A DNA stretch of 64,000 nucleotides from Nocardia neocaledoniensis (GCF_003182135.1 NZ_QGTL01000016.1:88644-152643); one strand, 5' to 3'; shown: positions 34,246-42,746, counted from the first letter of the stretch. Numbers and translations: made by a program. The notes: generated by a model from the sequence alone, not told the origin.

Positions 34246-34271
34246 GGAGATCCTCCTGGCTGGGTTAGGCC

Positions 34272-34294
34272 ATGATATTAAATATATGATACTG
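34272..34294 (-). promoter_or_regulatory. A/T-rich dyad upstream of thioesterase
   Basis: The core GATATTAAATATATGATA lies 27-49 bp upstream of ATG 34245. The - strand provides TATATT and TATCAT hexamers. It is centred in the divergent region shared with the GntR gene at 34471. Confidence 0.55.
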
Positions 34295-34456
34295 TCGAGT
34301 CTGCGCAATAGACCTCCCGAGGTCCTTCTGATCCCTGCGAGGGCCTCGGGCCGCGGCGTCGGTCACCGCAGCGCGTGTCACATCCACGCGCCGGACAACC
34401 CTCCGGTGACCGACGCCGTTTCCATGGGTCGATGCTGCGCGACGGCATGCCGGGGC

Positions 34457-34467
34457 CGCATAATGCG
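34457..34467 (+). promoter_or_regulatory. Palindromic -10 for leaderless GntR gene
   Basis: CGCATAATGCG is an 11-bp palindrome centred on the -10-like CATAAT (34459-34464). A start seven bases on would be 34471, exactly the GTG of the regulator, so the mRNA is probably leaderless and the palindrome may be the regulator's own operator. Confidence 0.55.
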
Positions 34468-34470
34468 TAA

Positions 34471-35211
34471 GTGCCGAACGACAAAGACCCTCTGGACGCC
34501 GAATCCACGATGCGGGAGTTTCCGCGCCGGACCAGTTCGCAGCGTCAGCAGTTGTCCGAAGACGTCGCCAGCTACGTTCGGGAACTGATTATCTCGGGCC
34601 GGGTGCGGTCCGGCGAGTTCCTGCGCGCCGAGCCGATCGCCGAAGCGGTCGGGGTGAGCAACACGCCGGTGCGCGAGGGTCTGTTGCTGCTCAGTGGTGA
34701 GGGCTTCGTCGAACTGGTGCCTCGCCGGGGATTCATGGTGTCGGCGTTCAGCAGGCAGGATGTCCGCGATCTGTTCTGGGCGCAGGCCACGCTGGCCGGT
34801 GAACTGGCCGCCCGCGCGGCGAAATCCATTTCCGCGCGCCAGCTGGCCCACCTCGCCGACGTGGTCGAACAGCACGAGAAGGCGGTTTCCGAGGGCGCCG
34901 ATCTCGATCGCATCGTGGCGCTCGGGCACGAATTCCACCGGACCGTCAACCTGGCCGCGGATTCCCGCAGACTGGCGCTGCTACTGCGTTCGATCGTCAA
35001 GCAGCTGCCCAACCGGTTCTACGGCAACATCGAGGGTCACGCCAACGAGTCCCTCGATTTCCATCCGGCCATTCTCGAGGCACTGCGCAAACGGCGCGCC
35101 AAGACGGCGAGCACGCTGATGCGTGACCACATCATGTCCGGCGCCGACGAGCTCATCGCCATGCTCGAGAAGCAGGGCATGTGGTCGGAAGCGGAGAAAT
35201 CCACCGCCTAG
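34471..35211 (+). CDS. GntR-family regulator, FadR/FCD type
   Basis: 246 residues. A winged helix-turn-helix covers about residues 25-90 (EPIAEAVGVSNTPVREGLLLL, wing VPRRGFMVSAF), followed by an FCD domain with metal-ligand-type residues (GHEFHRTVN, then LDFHPAILEAL). GTG 34471 falls at the predicted transcript start, so it has no leader or ribosome site; the next in-frame ATG (34510) would still keep the DNA-binding domain. It is divergent from the thioesterase and followed by a SnoaL-like gene. Likely targets are one or more of the neighbouring A/T dyads. Confidence 0.92.
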   Translation: MPNDKDPLDAESTMREFPRRTSSQRQQLSEDVASYVRELIISGRVRSGEFLRAEPIAEAVGVSNTPVREGLLLLSGEGFVELVPRRGFMVSAFSRQDVRDLFWAQATLAGELAARAAKSISARQLAHLADVVEQHEKAVSEGADLDRIVALGHEFHRTVNLAADSRRLALLLRSIVKQLPNRFYGNIEGHANESLDFHPAILEALRKRRAKTASTLMRDHIMSGADELIAMLEKQGMWSEAEKSTA

Positions 35212-35216
35212 CCCGG

Positions 35217-35240
35217 GAGTGTCCAGAAACTTGGACACTC
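35217..35240 (+). terminator. Hairpin after GntR gene with TGTCCAGAAACTTGGACA
   Basis: GAGTGTCC pairs with GGACACTC around AGAAACTT. The hairpin is weaker than others here (8 bp), and its sequence repeats that at 18723-18743, so it may also be a protein-binding dyad for the SnoaL-like gene 80 bp on. Confidence 0.55.
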
Positions 35241-35318
35241 GGCCCGCCGGTTCGCGCGCAGCATGGGGATCGCAGGACACCACTGCAGCGAACTGGACAG
35301 GAAAGGCACCGTTCAACG

Positions 35319-35690
35319 ATGAGCAGCACCCCGGATCAGGCCACCAAGGACCTCGCCGACAACTGGGTCAAGGCCCTCACCAACATCGATCTCTTCAAGG
35401 AGATCAGCCACGAGGACTGCCTCGTGTGGCACAGCGCCGACGACCTGTGGGTCAGCGTCGCCGATGCCGTCGCCGCCGTGTACGAGCGTTCCCCTGACGG
35501 TGTCCCCCCGACCTTCGTCTCGCTCGGGGTCGTCTTCACCGAGCAGGGCTTCTTCCACGAGTGCACCACGGAGGTGTCGATCGGTGGCCAGGAGATGAAG
35601 CTGCACCTGGTGCAGATCGTCGAGGCTCGTGACGGCAAGGCCGCGCGGGTTCGCGAGTACATCGGCCCCGAGATGGGCGTTCAGCCCTGA
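35319..35690 (+). CDS. SnoaL-like / nuclear-transport-factor-2-fold protein
   Basis: 123 residues with the small cone-shaped NTF2 fold: an N-terminal helix (ATKDLADNWVKALTNID), a conserved HEDCLVWHSADD segment and a C-terminal sheet ending VREYIGPEMG. Relatives include polyketide cyclases, limonene-epoxide hydrolases and ketosteroid isomerases, all acting on hydrophobic cyclic substrates. Activity here is unknown. ATG 35319 follows GAAAGG by about 12 nt. It is followed by a strong terminator. A second family member lies at 42210-42632. Confidence 0.8.
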   Translation: MSSTPDQATKDLADNWVKALTNIDLFKEISHEDCLVWHSADDLWVSVADAVAAVYERSPDGVPPTFVSLGVVFTEQGFFHECTTEVSIGGQEMKLHLVQIVEARDGKAARVREYIGPEMGVQP

Positions 35691-35709
35691 TCCCGGGTGC
35701 GCGGCGATA

Positions 35710-35757
35710 GGGCCGGTGCCCGTGACCGACGTGGTCACGGGCACCGGCCCTTTTGTT
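35710..35757. terminator. Bidirectional terminator, 18-bp stem plus TTTT
   Basis: 35710-35727 pairs perfectly with 35733-35750 around GACGT, then TTTTGTT. It separates the convergent SnoaL-like and beta-propeller genes. Confidence 0.9.
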
Positions 35758-35761
35758 CGGG

Positions 35762-36880
35762 CTAGGGGGTGATGGCCACGACGGGGCCGTCGGACATGAC
35801 CACGCCGGTGTCGACGGAGGGGTGACCGGACGGCGTGAGGCTCCCGTCGCCGCGGATCGTGTAGGGGTGGACCCTGGAGGTCACCTGTGCGGTGAGTACG
35901 TCGACGAGGTACAGCGTCTGCCCGTCGGGATGCAGCGTGACCTGGCCGGGCAGCGTGGCCGCGGGTGCCGCGTACGGTGACCCGGGCAGTTCGGTGAGCC
36001 GCCCGTCCGCGCCCACCGCGAAGCCGGCGATCGACTGGCCCATCGCGTTGGGTACGTAGAGACGTGCGCCGTCGGCGGTCGTGACCGCGCCATGGGGAAC
36101 GCCGTGCGTCGGATACGGTGAGCCCGGAGTCGGCGTCAGCGCTCCGTCCGCGTCGATCGCGAACCCGGACAGGTCGAAGCCGAACTCGTTGCTCACGTAG
36201 AGGAACCGGCCGTCCGGGCTGAAACCGGGTGCCACCGGACCGAGCTTCACCGCGGTGGCGCCGAGCGGTGTCATGGTGCCGTCCGGCTCGATCGCGTAGT
36301 TGGACATGGTGTCGCCCAGATAGGTGACCACGCGCAGGAACCGCCCACCGGGGTCGACACGCGCCATGCCGACCGCGCTGAAGCCGTCCACCGGAACCGT
36401 CGGCGCTCCGGTCGGGGTGAGCGCGCCCGACGGCGCCACCGCGTAGGACTCGACGTGTCCCGGCGCGCCTCCGACCACGACGAACAGCTGGGTGCCGTCC
36501 GGGCTGAGCGCGGCCGCGGTGGGCGGGCCGCCGACCGTGATGTCGGCACCGGGCACCGGATGCAGCGTCCCGGTGTCGTCGAGCCGGTATCCGGTGACAC
36601 CGAAGTCGCCCGCGTGGGGGACGTAGACGGTGCGCCCATCCGGTGCCAGGACCAGCGAGAGCACGCCGAACCCGGTCGGGAACGGACTGTTCGGGACGTT
36701 CGACACGGTCCCGTCGTCGGCCACGCGGAGGACACCGATTCCCATCGACGCGGTGCCGGCGACCACCAGGAAGCGGGAATTCGGTGCGGAGGCAGGCGCC
36801 GGGGCCGCGGTCCAGCTGGCGATGCTGAGCAGCGCGGCGACAAAAGAGATTGTCACACAACGGAACAGGAGGGAAGTCAT
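35762..36880 (-). CDS. Secreted YVTN-type beta-propeller protein
   Basis: 372 residues. A Sec signal peptide (residues about 1-30, LLFRCVTISFVAALLSIASWTAAPAPASA) leads to a seven-bladed propeller with repeated phrases such as LAPDGRTVYVPHAG, FSPDGRFLYVSNE and LHPDGQTLYLVD, as in YVTN/lactonase-type proteins. It should be extracellular or in the cell envelope. Function is unknown; members include 6-phosphogluconolactonase-like enzymes and surface antigens. ATG 36880 has GAGGAG upstream; longer starts would bury the signal peptide. It is divergent from a close paralogue at 37116. Confidence 0.85.
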   Translation of the reverse strand: MTSLLFRCVTISFVAALLSIASWTAAPAPASAPNSRFLVVAGTASMGIGVLRVADDGTVSNVPNSPFPTGFGVLSLVLAPDGRTVYVPHAGDFGVTGYRLDDTGTLHPVPGADITVGGPPTAAALSPDGTQLFVVVGGAPGHVESYAVAPSGALTPTGAPTVPVDGFSAVGMARVDPGGRFLRVVTYLGDTMSNYAIEPDGTMTPLGATAVKLGPVAPGFSPDGRFLYVSNEFGFDLSGFAIDADGALTPTPGSPYPTHGVPHGAVTTADGARLYVPNAMGQSIAGFAVGADGRLTELPGSPYAAPAATLPGQVTLHPDGQTLYLVDVLTAQVTSRVHPYTIRGDGSLTPSGHPSVDTGVVMSDGPVVAITP

Positions 36881-36949
36881 CGGTGAGCTCCTCGAGGGGA
36901 TGTGGATCGCGAACGGCCACCGGCCGAGCGCGCGACAGCTCGAAACGAT

Positions 36950-36971
36950 CACATTTTGTATATGATCTGAC
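36950..36971 (-). promoter_or_regulatory. A/T-rich site upstream of propeller gene
   Basis: The core ATTTTGTATATGAT contains TTGTATA, a half site typical of GntR-family operators. It lies 70-91 bp upstream of ATG 36880 on the - strand side of the divergent region 36881-37115. Confidence 0.5.
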
Positions 36972-37045
36972 AACGGGCGTTGTGTCGCGTGACAACCGGC
37001 GGCCCGTCCCGTTGCCCGATCTCAAAAAGGCTCACCGAGTGAGAT

Positions 37046-37067
37046 TGCACACTATATTGTGCATAAT
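37046..37067 (+). promoter_or_regulatory. Inverted repeat TGCACA-N6-TGTGCA with CATAAT
   Basis: TGCACA (37046-37051) and TGTGCA (37058-37063) are perfect arms around CTATAT. CATAAT (37062-37067) overlaps the right arm as a -10 candidate, about 50 bp before ATG 37116. Confidence 0.6.
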
Positions 37068-37115
37068 TCAGGTGGGCGATGTGGCCTGCCCGGATACACG
37101 GAGGTATCGCTCCTG

Positions 37116-38249
37116 ATGCTCAGGAACGCTCTCATCCCGCGACGTCTCGCCGCGGGCGTGGCCGCCGCGGTGGCGCTGTCGTTGTCCCCGGCCTTGGTGC
37201 ACCCGGCCGACGCGGCCGAGGCGGACCGCTATCTGTTGGTGACGGGCACGGGTTCCGCCAATGTCAGCGTCCTGCGTGTCGAGGACAACGGCGTGCTCAC
37301 CCGGGTGCCCGGCGCCCCGTTCGCGAGCGACACGGGGTCGCTGACGCTCGAGATCACCCCGGACGGCCGTCGCGTCTACGTCGGCCACGTGGTGTCCGGC
37401 TCGATCATCGGCTACGACCTCGGCGCCGACGGGACCCTGCGTGAGATCGCGGGCAGCCGCCTGGATTTCGGTGCTCCGGTGATCGGTGTGACGATCACGC
37501 CGGACGGTTCCCGCCTGTTCGCGACCGTCGGAACGCTCACCACCGAGGTCCGTTCCTTCGACATCACCGCCTCCGGCGTGCTCGCGCCGACCGGCGCGCC
37601 CGCCACCCCGGTGCCCGGCATGAGCGGTCTCAGCCTGCCGCAGGTGACCCCGGACGGGCGCAACCTGATCGTGAGCACCTTCATCGGCGCGTCGGTGTCC
37701 AGCTACGCCATCAACCCGGACGCCTCGCTCACCCAGGTCGGCGCGACGATGCCGACCGGACAGCGACCGGCGCTGCCCGCCGTCACGCCGAACGGCCGGT
37801 ACCTGTACCTCAGCAACGAGGGCGACAACACCCTGTCGGGTTATGTGATCGCGGCGGACGGCAGCTTGTCGAACGCGCCGGGTTCGCCGTATCCCACCGG
37901 CGGTACCCCGCACGGCTCGGCGATCACCGCCGACGGCACCCGCATGTACGTGCCCGCCTCGAGCGGCGGTGAGGTCGACGGCTTCCGGATCGGTGCCGAC
38001 GGCGCGCTCACCCCGCTGCCCGGCTCGCCCTACAAGACCCCCGCCGGTGCCATGCCGGGTCGACTCGTGCTCAGCGCGGACGAGAACGAGCTGTTCGTGA
38101 TCGACACCCTCACCGTGAGCGGGTCGGCCAGGGTGCACACCTACACCGTCGCCGGCGACGGCAGCGTCGCGCCGTCGGATCTGCCACCCGCCGACACCGG
38201 CGTGGTCTTCCACGACGGCCCGTCGGCCCACCTGACCCCCGCACGATGA
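37116..38249 (+). CDS. Secreted YVTN-type beta-propeller protein (paralogue)
   Basis: 377 residues with a signal peptide (about residues 1-30, ending HPADAAEA) and a seven-bladed propeller: ITPDGRRVYVGHV, ITPDGSRLFATVG, VTPNGRYLYLSNE and SADENELFVIDT. It parallels the divergent 35762-36880 protein along its whole length, so the pair arose by duplication. It would act outside the membrane. ATG 37116 follows GGAGG by about 10 nt. The conservon starts 64 nt downstream after a hairpin, so this protein may be linked to conservon signalling, which is inference. Confidence 0.85.
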   Translation: MLRNALIPRRLAAGVAAAVALSLSPALVHPADAAEADRYLLVTGTGSANVSVLRVEDNGVLTRVPGAPFASDTGSLTLEITPDGRRVYVGHVVSGSIIGYDLGADGTLREIAGSRLDFGAPVIGVTITPDGSRLFATVGTLTTEVRSFDITASGVLAPTGAPATPVPGMSGLSLPQVTPDGRNLIVSTFIGASVSSYAINPDASLTQVGATMPTGQRPALPAVTPNGRYLYLSNEGDNTLSGYVIAADGSLSNAPGSPYPTGGTPHGSAITADGTRMYVPASSGGEVDGFRIGADGALTPLPGSPYKTPAGAMPGRLVLSADENELFVIDTLTVSGSARVHTYTVAGDGSVAPSDLPPADTGVVFHDGPSAHLTPAR

Positions 38250-38253
38250 CCCG

Positions 38254-38283
38254 GTCGCGGTGGGCCCCGGCGCCCACCGCGAC
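38254..38283 (+). terminator. Hairpin between propeller gene and conservon
   Basis: GTCGCGGTGGGC (38254-38265) pairs with 38272-38283 around a 6-nt loop. There is no U-run, so it may be partial, with cvnA starting only 30 nt further on. Confidence 0.6.
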
Positions 38284-38313
38284 ATCCCCCAGCCCCACCC
38301 GAGGAGAACCGCT

Positions 38314-40695
38314 GTGCCATCGGCCGAATCAGAGCCGAGCGTCGAGGACGCCGTGCCCGGCAGCCCGCGCCGCTCGTTGCGCGCCCGTTTCGGCGCCAGC
38401 GTGCGGACGCGGGTGCTGGCGATCGCGCTGATCCCGAGCGTGGTGCTGCTGGCCACCGGCGCGGTCGCGGTGACGCTGGTCGGGCTCAGGGCCGAGTCGG
38501 TCCGGGAATGGTCCGACTACCGTGGGACGGTGATCGACCCGCTGCTGCGGTTCGTCACCTCGATCCAGGCCGAGCGCCTGGCCAGCGTCACCGCCCAGAA
38601 ATCGTCGCCCGCCGCCGCGGCGGAACTGCGCACCAGCCGGGACAACACCGATCGCGCGATCGCCGAGACCGCCCGGATCGCCTCGACCGCGCAGGACATG
38701 GATCAGGAGACCGGCGCCGAATCCATCAAGGCGCTCGGTGACCTCATCGGGCGCATGCAGGTGATCCGGGAATCGGTCGACAGTGGACGCGCGACCACCG
38801 GCGACGTCGACCAGTATTTCAGCGACCTCATCGCCGCCATGCTCGGCGCGGGTCAGGAATCGGCGCGGCTGAAATCCTCCGACATCACGACGATGGACGC
38901 CGAACTGACCTCGATCGACCTGCTGCGGGCGGCCGAAAGCCATTCGCGCGTGGTCGGTCTCGTCGCCGCGGGCGCGGCCGCCGATGGTCTCTCGCCGCGC
39001 GAGCGCCGGCTGCTCGCGCAGCACATCGGTGTCTACCGCAGTCAGTTCGAGCTCGTGGACGCCCGGTTGTCGGCGCAGGTGCGCACCAGCGTTCGAGCGC
39101 TCACCACCGGGGCCGACTGGCGACTGGGCACCACCGGCGAGGACGAGATGGCCGAGCGCGGTGAACTGACCATGCCCATGCCCGAGTGGCTGGCCGCCGA
39201 ACGCGCGGTCGACACGCGCCTGATCGCGGTGATCCGCGACCAGTTCCGGGTGACGGTCGACGCGACCACCGCGGCGGCCGACCGGCTGATCAACCAACTG
39301 CTCGTCGTCTCGGCGATCATGCTGGTCGTCACGGTGTTCGCGGTCTCGGTGTCGCTCATGCTCGCCAATCGGCTCCTGCGCCGCCTGCGGACCCTGCGCT
39401 CGGCCAGTCTCGATCTCGCCAACGACCGGCTGCCCGAGCTCATCGGCCGCATCCACCGCGGTGAACAGGTCGACGCCGAGGCCGAAACCGCACCGGTCGA
39501 CAGCGGCCGGGACGAGATCGGACAGGTCGCCGCGGCCTTCGCGGTCGCCCAGCGCACCGCGATCGAGACCGCCGTGGGTGAGGCGAGCACCCGCAACGGT
39601 TTCAACAAGGTGTTCCTCGACATCGCGTTCCGCAGCCAGGCCCTGGTGCGCAGACAGCTCGACGTGCTCGATGTCGCCGAGGCTCGCCAGGACGATCCGG
39701 AGGACCTCGAGCTGCTGTTCCAGCTCGATCACCTCGCCACCCGCGCGCGCCGCAACTCCGAGAACCTGCTGATCCTCGGCGGTCGGGCGCCGGGGCGGCG
39801 CTGGCGAAACCCGGTGGCGCTCGAGGAGGTCGTGCGCAGCGCGGTATCCGAGACCGAGGGGTACGCACGGGTGAGCGCGGTCCGCCTGCCCGCGCTCAGC
39901 GTGCTGGGCGCGGTCGTCGCCGACCTCATCCACCTGCTGGCCGAGCTGATCGACAACGCGACCGCGTTCTCCCCGCCCGACGCGCCGGTGGCGATCCACG
40001 GCAACTCGGTCGGCAGGGGAGTGGTGGTCGAAGTCGACGACCAGGGCCTCGGAATCTCCTTCGAGGAGCGCGAACGCCTCAACGCCATGCTGGCCGAGCC
40101 GCCGCCCTTCCACGAGATGGCGCTGGCGGGGCACCGTCACCTCGGACTCTTCGTGGTGAGCAGACTGGCCGCACGCCATGGCATCGCGGTGACGCTGCAG
40201 GAATCGCCCTACGGCGGTGTGCGCGCGATCGTCCTGGTGCCGTGGGCCGTGCTCGAGGCCGGTGACGACAACCCGACGGGGGCGGTGGAACCCGTGCGCA
40301 CCCGCGACGCCGTGCACCGGGTTCCCGGCACCACCGCTTTGCCCGGCGCACCGCGGCCCGAACCGGTACCGGCTCCCGCGTCCGCCGTGCCGGACCGCGT
40401 CGGCCGGGCGGCCCCGGTGGGGCGCAACGGGTCTCCCGCGGCGAGCGCGTCCACGGCCGGACACAACGGGCGGCTGGCAGCGGAGGTGGATCGCAGGCCC
40501 GCCCTGCCCCGGCGGGAACGGCTCACGCATCTGTCTCCGCAGCTCAGTGCCGATGTGGCAGAGGAGGACTCGCAGATCCCCGCGCCCGGGGCCACGGTCC
40601 GCGTCCGAGCGCCCGAGACGGTGCGCACGGCGATGAGTTCGTTGCAGAACGGCACCCGCCGGGCCCGCGGCCGATCACCCCATTCCCATCCGTAG
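38314..40695 (+). CDS. cvnA: Conservon sensor histidine-kinase-like protein
   Basis: 793 residues. One membrane segment lies near residues 30-57 and a second at about 329-350, so an extracytoplasmic sensor of roughly 270 residues lies between. A HAMP-like segment, a dimerisation region with LFQLDHLATRARRNSENLLIL and an ATPase domain (LLAELIDNATAFSPPD, VDDQGLGISFEERERLN, HLGLFVVSRLAARHG) follow. The C-terminal 130 residues are low-complexity. It heads a conservon whose other products are roadblock, DUF742 and GTPase proteins, a membrane-associated G-protein-like switch. GTG 38314 has GAGGAG 7 nt upstream. Confidence 0.93.
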   Translation: MPSAESEPSVEDAVPGSPRRSLRARFGASVRTRVLAIALIPSVVLLATGAVAVTLVGLRAESVREWSDYRGTVIDPLLRFVTSIQAERLASVTAQKSSPAAAAELRTSRDNTDRAIAETARIASTAQDMDQETGAESIKALGDLIGRMQVIRESVDSGRATTGDVDQYFSDLIAAMLGAGQESARLKSSDITTMDAELTSIDLLRAAESHSRVVGLVAAGAAADGLSPRERRLLAQHIGVYRSQFELVDARLSAQVRTSVRALTTGADWRLGTTGEDEMAERGELTMPMPEWLAAERAVDTRLIAVIRDQFRVTVDATTAAADRLINQLLVVSAIMLVVTVFAVSVSLMLANRLLRRLRTLRSASLDLANDRLPELIGRIHRGEQVDAEAETAPVDSGRDEIGQVAAAFAVAQRTAIETAVGEASTRNGFNKVFLDIAFRSQALVRRQLDVLDVAEARQDDPEDLELLFQLDHLATRARRNSENLLILGGRAPGRRWRNPVALEEVVRSAVSETEGYARVSAVRLPALSVLGAVVADLIHLLAELIDNATAFSPPDAPVAIHGNSVGRGVVVEVDDQGLGISFEERERLNAMLAEPPPFHEMALAGHRHLGLFVVSRLAARHGIAVTLQESPYGGVRAIVLVPWAVLEAGDDNPTGAVEPVRTRDAVHRVPGTTALPGAPRPEPVPAPASAVPDRVGRAAPVGRNGSPAASASTAGHNGRLAAEVDRRPALPRRERLTHLSPQLSADVAEEDSQIPAPGATVRVRAPETVRTAMSSLQNGTRRARGRSPHSHP

Positions 40696-40707
40696 AACGG
40701 TCAGAAC

Positions 40708-41139
40708 ATGAACGAGGACATGATGGTTCGTCAGGCGCCGGCAGGCACGCTCGACTGGTTGCTCACCAACCTGGTGACATCGACATCGGGCGCCGAACAC
40801 GCGGTGGTGTTGTCCGCGGACGGTCTGGCGCTGGCCGGATCCGACGGTTTCGAACGGGAGGATCTCGAGCATCTGGCCGCGATGTCGTCGGCGCTGCACA
40901 GCCTGGCCCGCGGGGTGGGCACGCGTTTCGGCAAGGGCCAGCTGCACCAGACCGTCGTCGAGCTCGAGTACGGCTACCTGCTGGTGACCGAGGCCGGGCA
41001 CGGCGCGTGTCTGGCCCTGCTGACCGACGCCGACGCGGATCTCGGGCTGATCGCCTACGAGATGAACGTGATCGTCGGCCAAGTGCGCGAGCATCTCTCG
41101 GCGGCGCCGAGATCGTCGATGTCGACGCGAGTGCCGTGA
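40708..41139 (+). CDS. cvnB: Conservon roadblock/LC7 protein
   Basis: 143 residues with the roadblock/LC7 fold (LDWLLTNLVTSTSGAEHAVVLSADGLALAGSDG; LHQTVVELEYGYLLVTEAGHGACLALLTDADADLG). Such proteins act as GTPase-activating or scaffold partners of the conservon GTPase, like MglB with MglA. It starts 12 nt after cvnA, and its TGA overlaps the cvnC GTG. Confidence 0.94.
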   Translation: MNEDMMVRQAPAGTLDWLLTNLVTSTSGAEHAVVLSADGLALAGSDGFEREDLEHLAAMSSALHSLARGVGTRFGKGQLHQTVVELEYGYLLVTEAGHGACLALLTDADADLGLIAYEMNVIVGQVREHLSAAPRSSMSTRVP

Positions 41140-41519
41140 GTGTCGGGCCGGACGAGGTGTGGGGCTACGAGGACGACGACCCGGGGCCCCTGGTTCGGCC
41201 GTTCGCGCTGACCCGTGGCCGGGCGGGGCGGGATCTGCCCGAGCTGGACATCCTGACCCTCGTGATCTCGGTCGGCTACGACTCCGACGTGCACAAACTC
41301 GACCGCGAGTACGCCCAGATCTTTCAGCTGTGCCGCCATCAGCCGATGTCGATCGTCGAGATCGCCGCCCACCTGAAGCTGCTGCTGGTCACCGTGAAGG
41401 TGCTGGTCAGCGATCTCATCGCGGCGGGCTATGTGATCTTCCGATCCCCACCGAGGGCCGAGGCGGGCCCCGACCCCGAACTATTGCAGGCGGTACTGGA
41501 TGGCATACGTAACCTCTGA
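41136..41519 (+). CDS. cvnC: Conservon DUF742 protein
   Basis: 127 residues, the usual length of DUF742 proteins, with LVRPFALTRGR near the N-terminus and a winged-helix-like C-terminal half (QICRHQ-type FQLCRHQPMSIVEIAAHLKLLLVTVKVLVSDL). Its exact role is unknown; it is thought to help assemble the conservon complex. GTG 41136 overlaps the cvnB stop and its end overlaps cvnD by 20 nt. Confidence 0.93.
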   Translation: MSVGPDEVWGYEDDDPGPLVRPFALTRGRAGRDLPELDILTLVISVGYDSDVHKLDREYAQIFQLCRHQPMSIVEIAAHLKLLLVTVKVLVSDLIAAGYVIFRSPPRAEAGPDPELLQAVLDGIRNL

Positions 41520-42108
41520 CGGACCCGGTCCGGCGGTCATGTCGAGCGAACTGGCGGTGAAGATCCTGGTGGCCGGGGGATTCGGGGTCGGCAAGACGAC
41601 GATGGTCGGCGCGATCAGCGAGATCACCCCGCTGCGCACCGAGGAACAGCTCACGGAGCTGAGCAGTTCCGTGGACGATCTGCGCGGCGTCGAAGCCAAG
41701 CGAACGACCACGGTTGCCTTGGATTTCGGCCGGATCACCATCAATCCCCGGGTGATCCTCTACCTGTTCGGCACTCCTGGGCAGGACCGGTTCTGGTTCC
41801 TGTGGCCGGAGCTGTCGCGGGGTGCGCTGGGCGCGGTGGTCCTGGTCGACACGCGGCGGCTGGCCGACAGTTTCGCCGCGGTGGACTACTTCGAGTCCCG
41901 CCGGATTCCGTTCGTGGTCGCGGTGAACTGTTTCGACGGCGCGGATCGGTACGGGCCGGCCGAGATCGGTGCCGCGCTGGGGGTCCCCGCGCATGTGCCG
42001 ATCATGCTGTGCGACGCGCGGGATCGCGCCTCGTGCAAGGAGGTGCTGGTCTGCCTGTTCGAATACATCATGGCCAGTACCCCGTCTGCGCGCCGCCGAT
42101 CCGGCTGA
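41500..42108 (+). CDS. cvnD: Conservon small GTPase
   Basis: 202 residues, a Ras-like GTPase. The P-loop is GGFGVGKTTM, switch II contains LFGTPGQDRFWFLW and the base-recognition motif reads VNCFD in place of NKxD, normal for conservon GTPases. It is the output switch of the cvnABCD complex at the membrane. ATG 41500 lies 20 nt inside cvnC. The C-terminus lacks a lipidation motif. The next gene has its own A/T dyad, so the conservon transcript probably ends near here, although no strong hairpin is visible. Confidence 0.94.
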   Translation: MAYVTSDGPGPAVMSSELAVKILVAGGFGVGKTTMVGAISEITPLRTEEQLTELSSSVDDLRGVEAKRTTTVALDFGRITINPRVILYLFGTPGQDRFWFLWPELSRGALGAVVLVDTRRLADSFAAVDYFESRRIPFVVAVNCFDGADRYGPAEIGAALGVPAHVPIMLCDARDRASCKEVLVCLFEYIMASTPSARRRSG

Positions 42109-42151
42109 ATTGGCAAGGCGTACAACAACTCTGGCGCGAATGCGCCAATGC

Positions 42152-42163
42152 ACAATATATTGT
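42152..42163 (+). promoter_or_regulatory. Perfect A/T palindrome upstream of SnoaL-like gene
   Basis: ACAATATATTGT is a perfect 12-bp palindrome, 47-58 bp before ATG 42210. It closely matches the core of the site at 33402-33413 with GT/AC ends typical of FadR-type operators. Confidence 0.65.
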
Positions 42164-42209
42164 CTGGTATCCGGAACTCCGGATGCACACCTCTTCGAAA
42201 GGTCTTCCC

Positions 42210-42632
42210 ATGAGCGATCTGCTCGACTTCGTCAACGCGCACTACGCCGGCCTCGAAGGCGGCGATCTCGAGCTGGCCGCGAGCCCGTTCACCGACGATG
42301 TGGAAGCGGAGTTCCCGTCGGGCCCCCTCACCGGAATCGACGCGCTGCGCGGCATCATCGGCGCGTTCATCACCGCGTTTCCCGGCATGAAGATCGAACG
42401 GCGCAACACCTGGGTCGACGGTGACACCGCGATCGCCGAGATCGTCTTCACCGGCGTCCAGACCGGGCCACTGGCGACCGCGCAGGGCGAGGTCCCCGCG
42501 TCCGGGCGCACAGTGACCTTCCCGCTCATCGACACCTTCACCCTGCGTGACGGCAAGGTCGGTGAGCACCGCGTCTACTGGGACAACGTCAGTTTCCTGA
42601 CCCAGCTCGGCCTGATGCCTGCCCAGGACTGA
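42210..42632 (+). CDS. SnoaL-like / ketosteroid-isomerase-fold protein
   Basis: 140 residues, NTF2-like fold: VNAHYAGLEGGDLELAASPFTDDVEAEFPSGPLTGIDALRG and a C-terminal sheet with FPLIDTFTLRDGKVGEHRVYWD. Relatives isomerise or cyclise steroid- or polyketide-like compounds or are accessory proteins. ATG 42210 follows CGAAAGG by 7 nt. A terminator follows, so this is a single-gene unit controlled by the palindrome at 42152. It shares fold but little sequence with 35319-35690. Confidence 0.82.
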   Translation: MSDLLDFVNAHYAGLEGGDLELAASPFTDDVEAEFPSGPLTGIDALRGIIGAFITAFPGMKIERRNTWVDGDTAIAEIVFTGVQTGPLATAQGEVPASGRTVTFPLIDTFTLRDGKVGEHRVYWDNVSFLTQLGLMPAQD

Positions 42633-42643
42633 GAAGTTCCTCC

Positions 42644-42680
42644 GAAAAGCCCCGTCGGCAGTCGCCCGGCGGGGCCTTTC
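42644..42680 (+). terminator. Terminator after SnoaL-like gene
   Basis: 42644-42658 pairs with 42666-42680 with one mismatch and one G-U pair, ending CCTTTC. Confidence 0.8.
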
Positions 42681-42746
42681 GCTGTCCGGGCCGGTGTGCA
42701 GATTTCTGGACAGTTCGCCCGCCCTCTGGCCCATAGCCTCGCTGGT

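Noticed and set aside
20344..34294. A/T islands as insertion scars or attachment sites
   Set aside because: No flanking target duplications, integrase, transposase or tRNA is present, and the sites always lie at promoter distance from genes.
38329..40530. 733-codon open frame on the - strand opposite cvnA
   Set aside because: It is the antisense shadow of cvnA. The residue content (His/Arg/Gly/Val-rich, no domain) and lack of a ribosome site are typical of antisense frames in high-GC genes.
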